Assembly (NCBI RefSeq): GCF_000189635.1
Contig: NW_002475996.1
Location: 1 to 64,000, forward strand
Length of the DNA stretch: 64,000 nt
Origin: Tetrahymena thermophila SB210
Lineage: Eukaryota > Ciliophora > Oligohymenophorea > Hymenostomatida > Tetrahymenidae
Direction: 5' to 3'
Both the position numbers and the translations under genes were made by a program. Shown in pieces: positions 11,966 through 24,933 of this stretch (positions within the stretch are counted from its first letter, which is position 1; every line of letters starts with the position of its first letter). A model generated the notes under the pieces. It was given only the letters and a program-made list of their open reading frames with translations, had not been told where the DNA came from and made no database searches.

Positions 11966-13021
11966 TTATCATATTAAAGAAGTTATCTTCTTTCATAAAT
12001 TAATAGATCATATAGAATATGTGTTCTTTAATAAATAAATAAATGTTATTTTATCTTTCAATTTCAATTTACTACTTATTCAATTAATTGCTTATTTATT
12101 TATTTTATTTTCATTATGCGATTTTAAATGTTCTTGCCATTCTATCAATTTTTTTCAAAACTAGTTCAATTTCTTTATTTCTTTTATTTTTAAATTAAAT
12201 TTTTAATCTTATTTGAAAATTTCATTTTTTTGCATTTAAAATGAGTTTAACAATAAAAAGCATTAATTGCCATTTTTTATCTCAAAAATTTTCAATCTAA
12301 AATTAGAGTAAATTTTATTTATTTAATTAATTAATAATTAATTGTAAATGAGGGCAAGAAACATAATTTAGCCAAAAGGCTGACTTTATAAGCGAATAAA
12401 ACATTTTTTTAATTTCTTTTAAATAAATTTCTATCAATACATCACCTACCTATTAAATTTTTATATTTTTGATCAGTAAATTCAATTAATAATTTGCATA
12501 ATGCTAATTACAAGAAAGGATTCTTCATTATTACAGAAGAATTTGATTAAATAATATTTATTTTTCTACTTATAATATATTTATTTCTTGCTCCAAATAT
12601 AATTATGAGAGATAATAGATAGCAGTTTTAATCACTGTTTATCAATGAATTCCCAAGAATTTAGCATGAGATTATAATAGAAAAGTTTATATTATATTTA
12701 ATTCTAATAAAAATATACAATAATTTTTAAGTAAATAATTGTAATTTGCTAGTGTATGAATATATTAAAAATTAAGATATATTTGAAATATAATTATGTT
12801 TTAAAAAAAGAATGAAATTGTTGAAACAATAAAAGTCATTTAAAATTTTCCTTTTGTAATAATTAATAAAGACAGTTTGGCTGGTCTATGATATTTAGTC
12901 ATAAACTATGTTTTATCCAAAAATATTTAGATTAGTACAGAAATATAAAAACACTATAAATTTAATTTACTTTTAATATTAAATTAATGAGTAAGAAAAA
13001 TATTTAAATAATTTTTTATAA
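11966..13021. other. 3' intergenic region between converging genes, with a weak ORF
   Basis: This separates the TGA of the M16 protease from the TGA of the minus-strand LRR gene. On the plus strand a frame with TAA/TAG as Gln has no TGA from about 12472 to about 13080, with an ATG at 12604 (MRDNRQQFQSLF...). It then overlaps the last exon of the opposite LRR gene. The base composition is like non-coding DNA, so I would not call it a gene without RNA evidence. Confidence 0.3.
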
Positions 13022-16000
13022 TCAATTCAAATCAAGTTTCTTAGTTAACCTCTTCATTTTAAGGACCTTTGTTCTTATAGATGATGTCCCTTATTCACTA
13101 ATTAAATTATCTCTTTTAATAATTAGAAAATTTATTTATTTATGTATGCATGTATGTATGTATGGATGAATGCATATGTGAATTAATTACTTTTATAAAG
13201 CTTTAAAAAATATTATAAAATGTTGAAAAAACCAAATATTTATTATTCATATCCAAATTTAAAAATAAAAAAATAAAAAGTCAATCTTTGAATAAATAAT
13301 CATAAATTAATTAAAAAAATAATCATAATAATAATTGTTGTTATTTTTCTAAATAAAATAATGTTAAATGAATTATTTTTACTCTAGGTAGAGGAATAAA
13401 ATTGAGAGATTAACACACTAAGATAACCCTTAAACTAGGCCTAAAGCACCTTTGTCACCTATTCCATTATCACTTTTTATATTTAGAGAAGTATGTAAGT
13501 TAATATAATTAAGTCATTTTATTGGAAGAATAAAAGAAGTTGAAAATTTTAATTTATAGTAGAAAAAATAAATTAATCTAAAAATTATTTAAAAACAATC
13601 ATTCATTCATTCATTCATTCATTCCTTTAGTCAACCAACCAACTAACAATTAATTTAATTATTCAAAAATTTTAAGTAAGTTAACAATATTTTGAATATT
13701 AAAAATTAGCTCAAATAACTAATCAAGCAAGCAAGAAAGCATAATGAGTGAAAAAATAAAACAATTTAAAATGAAAATATTATTTTTATTTTCAAACCAA
13801 TTTTAAATTATTTGATTTTTTTACAAATTAAAATAATAAGAAATGTAAATTAAAGAAAATTAAAAATTATTTTACGAAAGGTAGAGTTCTAAATTTGAGA
13901 GATTAATACATTAAGCTAATCCAGAACCTAAAGCTAATGAACCATCATCGCCAATTATATTGAAGCTTTTTATATTGTAACATGAAAAAATAATAAAAAG
14001 AAAAGATAAAAATTAAAGTTTAAAAAATATTTTAAATGCAAAAAATTATAAAGGAATGAGTTTAAAAGTAAATAAATAATAAATTATTATGAACATTGAT
14101 TGGAAAAAATCAAGTTAACAAGCAAATATTTTGTATGTTTTCTTTAACATAAAGTTTGCTAATTGCTGATGGATTCTTCAAATATGTTATAAAATGCAAA
14201 TAAATTATTTTACTTCAGCCATAATATCAAACTTGATAAATTAGAGCACTGTGCTAAACCTAAACCCAAACTTGAAACACCCTTATCATTAATTTAATTG
14301 TCACTTTTAATAACACATAAAAAAGAACAAAATTTAATATAAAAATAATTGGGATAGAAATTTAAAGGTGAAAGTTTGAAAAAAGCGGTGATATATTTAT
14401 AAATAAAAAATTACTGGTTTTAAAGTATTTTATTTGATAAAAAATTGAATATAATCAATAATAATTGATAGTTAAAAAAAATTATTTATTTTATGCTTTT
14501 TCAAATTCAAAAAGTAAAACATGATATTAATTAAATCAAATAAAAGATTTTTACCAAAGACCAAGTGTCAAAGATTATATATTAGGGTAAAAAGCTAAAT
14601 GAGAACCAAAATTTGAAGTACCTTATGATGTTATTTAATTTTGGCTTTTTAATTTTTTAAAAAGATGTAAGTTTGTTAGTAAAAATAGACAAAATTATGA
14701 ATAAAATAAAAGTAAAAATGGAAATATAAAATTTAAAAAAATAAAATTCAATTGAAAGAGCTAAACAAATTAATAAAAATAAGATTAATTTATAAAAAAA
14801 ATAAAAATTTATTTTTCGTTTATTAGGTTATATTATAAACAGTACATATGTTAACTTGTTGCTATTAGATCATGAAAAGCATAAAATATTAAAACATAAA
14901 AATAAATAAATAAATTATTTTACTTGAGCCATAATATTAAGTTTTTGAGATTAGAGCATTTAGATAAACTAGCACCCAATTCAGATAAACCATCATCGTC
15001 TATACAATTTCCACTTTTAATTTTTGAAAAACATATTGGTTGACAAGAAAAAATTGGGATAAAAAAACCCAAAGGAAAATTACAAATTCTAAAGATAAAA
15101 TAAATTTTTAAGTCAATGAATAAATAAATAAATATTATGCTAAAAAAAATAAAAATTTGCTAAGCAAAGGGCCAAGCATAAATTAAACATTTCAAATTGA
15201 GAATGAAAACTTATAAATAAATAAATATTTTAGATTTTATTAGATACCTACAATCTAATTATTTTTAATTGTATTTCAAATAACAAATGTTAATTTAGAT
15301 AATTAACTATTTTACCTTAGACTTAATTCTAAAGTTGATAAATATGTGCATTTAGCTAATTTTGAACATAATTATTATACTCCCTATGAGTTGATTGAAT
15401 TATTCCTTTAAATATTAATATATAAATTATTCAATAAATATGAAAAAAATTTTTAAGAAGAAAATATTAAAAATTAAAATTAAAATTTCAATTCAAAAAA
15501 GTAAATACAAATTCAAATCTCAAAGCTAATAAATGCACAATATAAATAATAATATTAAAAAAATTAGATATAAAACAAGCAATTAATTAATTAACAATAA
15601 AAATATTTTTTAAAAAAGATAAATCTTTATTACGGAATAATTAGCTTTAATGTTTAGAGTTTAGTGCACTGAGCTAAGTTAGAACTTAAGCATGTTAGGT
15701 CTCCATCACCTATTTGATTTTTGCTTTTAGAAAAAATTTGTCAGAAAAATTAAATAAAGATGAAGAATTAAGAAATTGCAAATTTTAAGTTGAAAAAAAA
15801 AAGTAAATCAAAAATTATTTTAAATTTAAAGTGATATTTGATAAAATTTGTGCTCTTATTATTTGATAAACTAATTTTTTACCTTTCAAAATAAAAATAC
15901 CATGAAATAATGTTAATAAATTATGCAAATAAAAATATTTTACTAAAGTAAGAGTAATAAATTTGAGAGGTTAGGGCATTGACTTAATCCATAAACCAAC

Positions 16001-16876
16001 TCTGAAACACCTTAGGCACCGATTTAATTATTGCTTTTATATTTAAAAAAATCATGTGAGTTAGTTAACTTAAATTAAAAGAGCTACAAGAAACTTTTTA
16101 ATGAACAAAAAAGAATATCTTTTAATTAGTGTGAAGATTTAAAGTTGAAGAATTTTTAAAAAATTGAAATCAGATATAAAATTAAAAATTTAATTAATGG
16201 CAATATTAATTATTTAATCTAAAATAAGTAAGTAAAAAAGATAAGATTTTTATTTGCTTTTTTATCAGCTAAATAGTTTATTAATCATTTAAAAATAAAT
16301 CAAAATAACATAATAAAAAAATTAAATATTTTTACAACATATCAATTATCAACTTAGTGAGATTTGTACATTAAGCAAGACCTTTACCCAATTATGAAGC
16401 TCCTTGTTTTGTTATTGAATTGTTACTTTTAGCATATAAAAAATAATTGTTAGTTAATATAAAGTGATTCCAAAAAAATAAATAAATAAAAAATGTTAAT
16501 GCAAACAAAAAATCTTAAAATCTGATATATTTAGTTTACTAATTTTAAACGATATCAAAACATAGTGTAGATTAAGGCGAAATTATTAAGTATTAATTAA
16601 TAAATAAACAGAAAATATGTAAAGATTTATTATTTATTTTTGCTTATTCTTTTATTAAATATATTTTACTCAAAAAATTTTATAGTTAAATGAAATATTT
16701 TACCGAAGACAGAGAGTCAAATTTTAGATTTTGGTACACTATATTAAAACAGAATTCAATCCTTATATGTTTTCATCATCAATTTAATTTTCACTTTTTA
16801 TCATTTAAAGAAGAAGCGAATTATATTTAATTTCAAAGCAAGTAAATAAATAAATACAAATAGGCTAATAAATAAA

Positions 16877-16907
<31 letters not shown>

Positions 16908-17658
16908 TTAAAACAATAAATTAACTCAAATAAGAAACCAATTATCATAAATGTAAATTAAAAGCATACAAAAAACTTACAAATTTTGTGTTTTTTATAA
17001 TTTATTTGTTGATTTCTTCGTATAGTAATAAATATTGGTTAGATCAAATAAAAATAATTATGTTTACTTGAGCAATAGTGTCAAATCAGAAAGATTTTTG
17101 CACTGAGCTAATGTAGAGGCTAAGCATGAACTTTCTTATGAATCGATTTAATTTTTTCTTTTAATAAAAATATTAGATTTAGTAAGAAAATTTTTAGAAA
17201 AATGTCAATTAGTTTATAAAATTTAATTTAAAAATTAAATAATAATAATAAATATAAAAGAGTGTATAAAAGTTAAAACAAATTAAAAAAATGAAATAAT
17301 TTAGTTTAAATAATTTATTAGTTTAGAAAATGAGTAAAATAAAGACTTTAATCAATGTAAATTGGTTTAATTCGAATTAATTTTGATAGATAAAAATAAG
17401 ACAATAAATTATTATTACTTAAAATTTAATTTGATATTAGTGTGCGATTATAAATCAGAGTTTTCGAACTTTAATATTAAAAAATATTTTAATAGCTTTA
17501 ATTAAGAAAGTATTAAGTGAGCTACATCTTTTAGATTATCAAATTCACTTATTTTCTATTACATTTTTTTTTCCTCTTAATTGATTGATCTATTTTTTTT
17601 TGAAAATTTATCAATTATTAATTCATTAATCATTATATTAAAAACTGTCAAAGGTAAG

Positions 17659-17700
<42 letters not shown>

Positions 17701-20700
17701 TTTAATTAGCTACCAGGGTACAACTTAAATTGATTTTTTTAAATTTATCGAATATCGAATTAAAAAAATAATAAATAAGAATCTAAATTTTATTTTCTTT
17801 AATTTTTAAACCCTAATAAAAAGTTTTACTTTTCTTAAATAAAAATTATTATTATTAAAAATACTACATAAATTCTGATAGGATTCCTTAATTATATCTA
17901 AACATTTAAGAATTTTTAAATATTCTTTTTATTTTATAATCTTTATTTAACCTTTTCTTAATCTTAAAATATACTAATTTCCATTATTATTACATTTAAT
18001 TAATATCTGTGATATAAAATCTTCTCATTTATTTAATTTAATAAAAGATAATTAGGCACTAGTAATTAACAAAATATTTGATTGTTTTTGGGAAAGCTCA
18101 AGACAAACTTGAGAAGAATTAGTTTATTTAAGTAAATCTATTCTTAAATTGTATTTTATTTAATAAGTTATTTATTAATTATCAAATTATGATAATTATT
18201 AATATAAAAATAATAAGTATCTACATTTTATGTTAAATATTTGATCACAGAATCTTACAAAATAAAACATATTATATAATTCAATAATTTTTATATTTAT
18301 TTGTCCTTTTTTTCACCACTTTTTGAACTTTTGATCATCAATAAATTATTTAAATGACAACTTATCTTTTTAATTTGAGACACTTGCTATTTAACTTCAA
18401 TTATTATGATTTCTTTATTTTGTTGCCGCTTTTAATATAAATTAGTGTAAATAAGCATATTAAAAAATAAATTAAAAAAAAAGCTAATAAATAAATGAAT
18501 TAAAAAAGCTATTAATATTATTTTAAATTCATTTTTAAACTAAAAACTATCGCAATCAATCTAAAAAAAAAAGTTATTTACGCAAGGTAAAGTGATAAAT
18601 TTTAGAGATTATTGCACTTTTCTAAAGCAAAGCCTAGATCTAATGCACCATCATCACCAATTTAATTAAGACTTTTTAAATATTGAAGAAAAAGTATTTA
18701 GCTAATTAGTTTGCTAAAACAAAAATGAAGAAAAAATACGAAATAATAAGAAATGAATTAATTTACAACAAAAGAAAATATTGAAAATGAAAAAATGAGT
18801 TAAATTAGCAAAGAAAGAAAGAAAAGAAAAACACAGGCAGAATAAAAAATAGAAAAAATTAATCTAATAAAAATATAATAAATAAATAAATAAAATAAAA
18901 GAGTTAGTTATTTTTTTCAACTCATTTTTATATAAAAAAATATCACAACCAGTCCAAAACAAATAAATTTTTTTTACTAAAGATCAAGTGTCAAATTTGA
19001 GAGATTAGTGAATTTTCCCAAAGCAGAGCTTAAGCATGATGCACCCACTGCACCAATTGTATTACCACTTTTTAAATATTGAATAAAAAATGTAAAATTA
19101 ATTAGAGTATTATGCTAAATCGATATACAATAAGCAAAGTTTAGTGTTTTGATTTCATTAAGATAATTTATTTACAGATTTTTTTGGGATTATTTAAATT
19201 TTTGATTAAAATTCATGCAAATTCATTCGTTTCATTTGAAATTTCTAAGTATTTACTTATTTAATTTTATTCATAAGTGAATAAAATAAATATTAATGAA
19301 TTTTTAATTAAAAAAATTATGAAAAACAAACTAAATAAATGAGATTTTCTAAATTTAATCTAATTTTTTTCTTCAAACACTAAACATTTGTTTATTTATA
19401 TTTATTTTGATAAAATAGTCGTTATAATAGCCTATCTAAATGAAAAAGGTATATATTTAACTCTAGTTTTCTAAAAGGAGGATATAAGAAATTAGTTAAT
19501 ATAAGTTGAAAATGAAAAATTTAGTTAAATCAAGAAACAAACAAATAAACAAAGAAAAAAAAATCACAATAGAATAAAAAAAATAAAAAATAAAGAAAAT
19601 AAATGGTTAATAAAAAAATAAATAGAGTTTTATTATTTTAAATTATTTTTATGTTAAAAAATATCACAATCAATCCTAAAAAATAAACTATTTTTACATA
19701 AGATAAAGAGTCAAACTTTAGAGATTAGTGCATTTTCCTAAAGCAGAGCCTATGCCTAATGTACCTTCATCACCAATTTAATTGTTACTTATTATAAAAA
19801 AGGAAAAAATATAGATAATTTGTTAGTTAGAAGGAAAAAATAAAGAAATAATATCAAAACATAAGATTTAATAATAAAAGAAAAGGTTGAAAATTAATTA
19901 TAAAAAATGAGTTAAACATCATAAAATAAAAAATAATCAAAATAAAAGAAATAAAAGCAAATAAATAAATTAAAAGTGTTAAATATATTGTTATATTTTC
20001 ATTTTTATGTTAAAAATTCAAAACAAATAAACTTTTTTTACGAAAGATCAAGTGTCAAATTTTAGAGATTAGTGCATGTTCCTAAACCAGAACCTAAGCC
20101 TAAAGCACCAACTGCACCAATTTAATTTGTACTTTTTAAATATTGAAAAAAAACAAAGAGTTAATTTAATTTGTAAGCTAGTTTGAAGGAAAAAATGAAG
20201 AAAAAATAAGAAATATTTACAAATGAATCTATTAAGTAGTTAATAATAAGATAAAAGAAAAATAAAATCAAATAAAAGCTAGAAAATTAATAAATTAATT
20301 AAAAGAGCTAGTTAAATTGTTCTAAATTCATTTTTATAATAAAATATATTACAATCAATCCAAAACAAATAAACCATTTTTACCTAAGGTAAAGTGTCAA
20401 ATTTTAGATATTAATTAACTTTCCTAAAGCAGAACCTAAGTTTGATGTGCCTTCGTCACCAATTTAATTGTGGCTTATTAAATATTGAAGAAAAAGTGTA
20501 TTACTAATTAGTTAGTTAGTTAGTTATTTAGATGAAAAGATGAAGAAAAAATACAATAATAAGGAATGATAGAATTAATTAAAAATAAAAGAAAAGCTAG
20601 AAATTAAAAAATGAGTTAAATTAATAAATAAACAAAAAAGAAATAAAAAAAATNNNNNNNNNNNNNNNNNNNNNNNNNNNNNNNNNNNNNNNNNNNNNNN

Positions 20701-21240
20701 NNNNNNNNNNNNNNNNNNNNNNNNNNNNNNNNNNNNNNNNNNNNNNNNNNNNNTTTATTATTTAAATTCATTTAATATTAACAATATCACAATCTATTCA
20801 AAGCAAACAAACTACTATAAATAAAGAGTCAAATTTGAAAGATTAGTGCACTTGCCTAAAGCAGAAACTAAGCTTGATGCACCAATTGCACTTATTTAAT
20901 TGAAACTTTTTAAATTTTGAAAAAGAAAAATATATTATTAGTTAATTTAAATAATAAAATAATGAAAGAAAGTGAAAAATTTAGTTAAATTAACCAAGAA
21001 AGAAAGAAAAAATAAAAAACGCAATCAGAGTAAAAAGAAAAATAAATGAAATAAAAAGCTAATAAATAAATTAATTAATTAAAAGAGTTAGTTTGATATT
21101 TTGTTTTAAATAAATTAATTATCTCAATCCAAAACAAATTAGCTGTTTTTACCCAACAATAAGAGTCAAATATGAGAGGTTAGTGCATTATCCTAAACCA
21201 GAACTTAAACTTGATGAACCTTCATCACCAAATGATTTCA
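13022..21240 (-). CDS. one-LRR-per-exon protein (ribonuclease-inhibitor-type LRR), N-terminus not found, assembly gap inside
   Basis: Seen: at least 19 minus-strand exons of about 90 nt, near 13022-13112, 13386, 13878, 14212, 14552, 14926, 15312, 15632, 15943, 16335, 16702, 17070, 18583, 18977, 19692, 20037, 20382, 20805 and 21148. Each encodes one LRR of 29-30 residues, for example NQIGDEGTLGIGSALGKC then TNLQSLTLYL. The consensus is N-x-I-x-D-x-G-x4-L-G-x-L-x-x-C-x-N-L-x-x-L-x-L. The last exon ends LTKKLDLN then TGA (13022-13024). All exons I translated are open. The exons I joined enter in phase 2, so whole repeats can be gained or lost without frameshift. Known: such LRRs form curved protein-binding solenoids. 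Odd: no LRR exon in 17165-18580. Copies may be missing in the N gap. The start lies right of 21240 and is not identified, and two genes cannot be excluded. Confidence 0.8.
16877..16907. repeat. TAAG microsatellite
   Basis: About eight uninterrupted 4-bp units in an intron of the minus-strand LRR gene. Confidence 0.9.
17659..17701. repeat. GTTA microsatellite
   Basis: About ten GTTA units in the 1.4-kb LRR-free stretch of the minus-strand LRR gene. Confidence 0.9.
20654..20753. other. assembly gap (100 N)
   Basis: Exactly 100 N, the usual placeholder for a gap of unknown size. It falls between LRR exons near 20382 and 20805, inside near-identical exon-intron repeats. A collapse or missing copies are therefore likely. 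Confidence 0.99.
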
Positions 21241-22737
21241 AACTTTTTAAATAAGATGAAAAAATATAGATGAAATAATAATAATAATAAATTAATTATT
21301 TAATTCATAATGAAAGCAAAATTTTAAAATTATAAAATGAGTTAAATTAATAAAGAGAGAAAGAAAGAAAGAAATAATCAAAAGCAGAAATAATTCAAAA
21401 TAAATCCAATCAGTTTGTAATTTTTATATATTGAAGAAATAATACATAGTTAATTTTTAATAAAAATGAAGAAAAAATATAAAATATAAAATAATAAAAA
21501 TTGTAAGAAAATTAACTTAAAATAATTTTTAAAATATTTCTTTAAACAAAAGTCAATTAATGAATAAATAAAGATAGGTAGATAGATAGATAGATGAGAA
21601 TTTCTATTAGAAAAATAATATTGTAAATAACTTGAAAATTAAATTTTAATAATAATATTATTATCAAATTGAATGTACTTTAAATTCATATCTAGAGCCT
21701 AATGCGATTAAAATGAAGACTTTAAAAACTTTTTTTATTAATAACAATAAATTTAAACAATATTAATAAATAAATTCAAATTTACTTCTTCTAAACTGTT
21801 AAATGATTTTTTCTCTTATATCATTTTTTTTTTCAAAAATATTGAAAAGCAATTTAATTTATGAAAATTAAATATATTTTTATTATTATAATTTTTTTAT
21901 GTATGTATGTATGTATGTATGTATGTATGTATGTATGTATGTGTAGCCAAATGCCATTCAAAAATTTATTGAACTTGCTATATATATCTAACAAAGAACA
22001 TAAACTGCTTTGTAAACTAATTATAATTTTAACATATATAATATATTTATTATATTAGTTTTTATTTAAAAAATTTTTTAAAATCTCTTTAAGTTCTTCT
22101 TCATTATATTAATTTTATTATAAAAGGATTATTAAGAAATTCGTTAATAATATTTTGTTTCATGTACAAACGTGATTTATTTAGAATAATCTACCTAGTT
22201 ATTTTAGAGAGAAACCTTAATTTTAGCTTTATAAATTAGGTAGTAAGTTATAGTTTGATATTTAATATGAGCTTGTAATATTATAAAATAGACTTAAGAG
22301 ATGTATTTTAATATTAATTTTTTTTACCATTTTTATCATTCAAATTGAGGAATGATCAACAGAAGAAATATTTTTTTATTAAGACTTCATATTGAAAAAA
22401 TATTAGCTTAAGACTTATCTTTATATCAGACATATTGTTGAACAATATAAATCTGATCTTATAGATTCAATAATAAATCAATAATCTTTAAGTTATTTAA
22501 TACAAAGAATTTTGCAGAAAATTTTTAACTTCATTTATACTTTATTTTTTAATACTGAACTTACAAAAAAAGTAATGGGTTCGACAATGATTTACTTAAA
22601 GTTATTAATATCTATTTTATAAATTATTTAAATAAATATAAATTTTTCTTGTGATTTTTAATTAAAAATCATAATTAATACCTTTTTAATTTTTTAAGAA
22701 TTAAATTAAAAAAATTATTTTATCTTTTTATAATTTA
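21241..22737. other. region right of the LRR gene, no gene supported
   Basis: This stretch should hold the missing 5' exon(s) and promoter of the minus-strand LRR gene, but I could not identify them. It contains a TATG microsatellite at 21899-21942. The in-frame Cys-Met-Tyr-Val string that this yields is an artefact of the repeat. Confidence 0.4.
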
Positions 22738-24340
22738 TATATTAAATATAAATCTATAATAAATTAATTAATTCATCCTGTTAGATATTAAAATTTATTT
22801 GGGTTATATAGACACTTATGTTTAATTTATGAAAACTACCCAATTCGTCTTAATAACCCTTCAAAAAAAACAGTTCTTATTTACTTAAAATTAAAAGACA
22901 TTTGCATGAATAAGTAAATAATACCTCACCAATTTAAAATCAGAAACTATTAAAAATGATTAAGAAATGCTAAAAATTTACTTATTAAATAAAATACAAG
23001 AAATTTTTTTATAAATAAGCTAAAAATGTTGATAGTATTTATTTTATTTTGTTAAGACTGTTCTAAAAGATCAAATAATTTGTTCATAGATGCTTTTAAT
23101 TAAAAAGCAGAACATTAGATAAAATAAAATTTTGACTATTAAATTATTTTATGACTTATTAAATAAACTCAGATAAAACATTCTTTTATATTTTAGCATT
23201 TTTATTTTGATTTTTTTATTTCTGTTTATCTATTTTTATATTTGAGCTTTTAACATGAATAATTTAAATTAGAGTTTTCGAATTTTGTTGAAAAATTTAT
23301 ATTGTGTGTGTATCTAGATTTAGCTAATCAGAAAATAATCAGAAATATCTAAATAAAAATAGTTAAATATAATCCACTCTCAATTTAATCAAGAAAATAG
23401 ACAATACTTAATAAATTAATCTATTTGAATGATCTAAGGAAAATCTATTCTGAATAAACTTGGCAAACTTCATGAAATACAATATGCAATTATAAATATA
23501 CAATTAAAATATGATTTTAAATAAATCGATTTCATATATAAAAGTTAATTAACTTATCATTATAATTAATTATTATAACTAATTATTCATTTTTATTTAG
23601 ACTATTTAGTTTTTTTCTTTTTCAAACAAATCACTGTATGATTTATTTAATATGATCTCTCTCTAATTCAAATAATATTTGAATATCAATTTTCGATTCT
23701 ACAATAAAAGAAATTGATTATCAATTTTATAATAAAATCTATCAACTCTCAATTTTATATTGTTAAAAATAAATTTTTAAATAAAGTAAAAGATAATTTT
23801 TTATTGTAAATGTTTATAATATTATTTTTTTATTAGTGTTTTGTATATAAAAATATGGTTTTAAATAATTAAGATATTATTTAATATGATATCTTCTTGT
23901 GTTATGATTGATTTAGATGATTTAATTGAGTGTTATTAGTTCAATTTTCCCCTTCTAACTCTGAAATCGATTGATTTATGATGATTAATTTAATCACTGA
24001 ACTTTACTATTTAATCTTTATCTATCTAATATATAGAGTTTGAGATTGATTTATGCTAAATTAATTAAAAAATTTAATTACTTAATTCGATCTTCTTCTC
24101 TTTTATAAGAAACGATTTTTTATTAATTTTGAAAAGGAATACTTACACTTTTTTGCTTAATGAAATTGAAATTTGTATGTTTAAACTAATAAATAAAACC
24201 CTTAATAATATTCATTTTATTATTAGATGAAATAGTATATCACCATAATGTACTGTATATTTTTTTAAATTTTACTAATTTAGTAAAGTAGCGGCTATAG
24301 ATCAAGATTAGTTCAATTAAATTTTTAAATTAATATTTTT
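22738..24340. repeat. left copy of a duplicated non-coding segment (pair with 28294-29850)
   Basis: The segment aligns base for base with 28294-29850 over about 1.6 kb, with scattered substitutions and short indels. Several indels are not multiples of three (for example an 8-bp GAATATTT difference near 23422 versus 28999). This argues that the segment is non-coding. It is the upstream flank of the IPT/G8 gene, duplicated together with it. Confidence 0.85.
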
Positions 24341-24442
24341 AATTTTGTTGTGGCTATTTATACTATTTAAAATTTTATTATTAAACATAAAAGGTATTTT
24401 TCATTTAATAATGACATTCGCTTATTTTCCAAATTTTTTAGC

Positions 24443-24868
24443 TTGAAAATTCTGGAAAATTTATCAAACTTCTAAGAATGGGAACTAATAACAAGAGAAA
24501 TCAAATCATTATATAAATATCCAGATAGCTATAGCAAAATCATACTAACTTCAATTACAAAACTGAAGATTATACTAATTACCCCAAGACAACTAGATAA
24601 AGAAGAATGGGCAATTATGACCACAAAAAGATTTGTAATCAATAACTTTAATTAATTATAGAATTTCTATATAGTAGATTTAGACGGAAACAGATTATAA
24701 CTGCCAGAATCGGAAGAAACAGCAGAGGAATTTAAAGTAATAAAATTCAAAGAAGAAGAAATAGAAATAGAAAATGATTAAGAAAGAAAACTTCTAGAGA
24801 TGATTGAAAAAGACTATAATGGGCAAATTATAAATAAAAAAAGGAAAATATTAAATAAAATAAAATGA
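24443..24868 (+). pseudogene. orphan coding fragment at the 5' junction of the truncated IPT/G8 copy
   Basis: Seen: a 141-codon frame follows an acceptor-like TTTTTTAG, starts LKILENLSNFQEWELIT and ends at TGA 24866-24868. It is charged and looks like real protein (TPRQLDKEEWAIMTTKRF, YIVDLDGNRLQLPESEE, a KEEEIEIEND tract, Lys-rich end). Its codon use is heavy in ATA, AGA and GAA and uses TAA/TAG sparingly, unlike its neighbours. It has no counterpart in the right-hand copy of the duplication and sits exactly where that copy's 5' exons should be. Inference: a piece of another gene or a mobile element captured at the rearrangement junction. Family not recognised, and no ATG start is evident. 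Confidence 0.45.
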
Positions 24869-24933
24869 AAATATATATTAGTAAATAGAAAATTTATATT
24901 TCTATGTTTGTGAGAAAAAATAAACAATCAATG

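Noticed and set aside
21861-22058. Frame with repeated Cys-Met-Tyr-Val
   Set aside because: Direct product of the TATG microsatellite. The flanks have no coding character.
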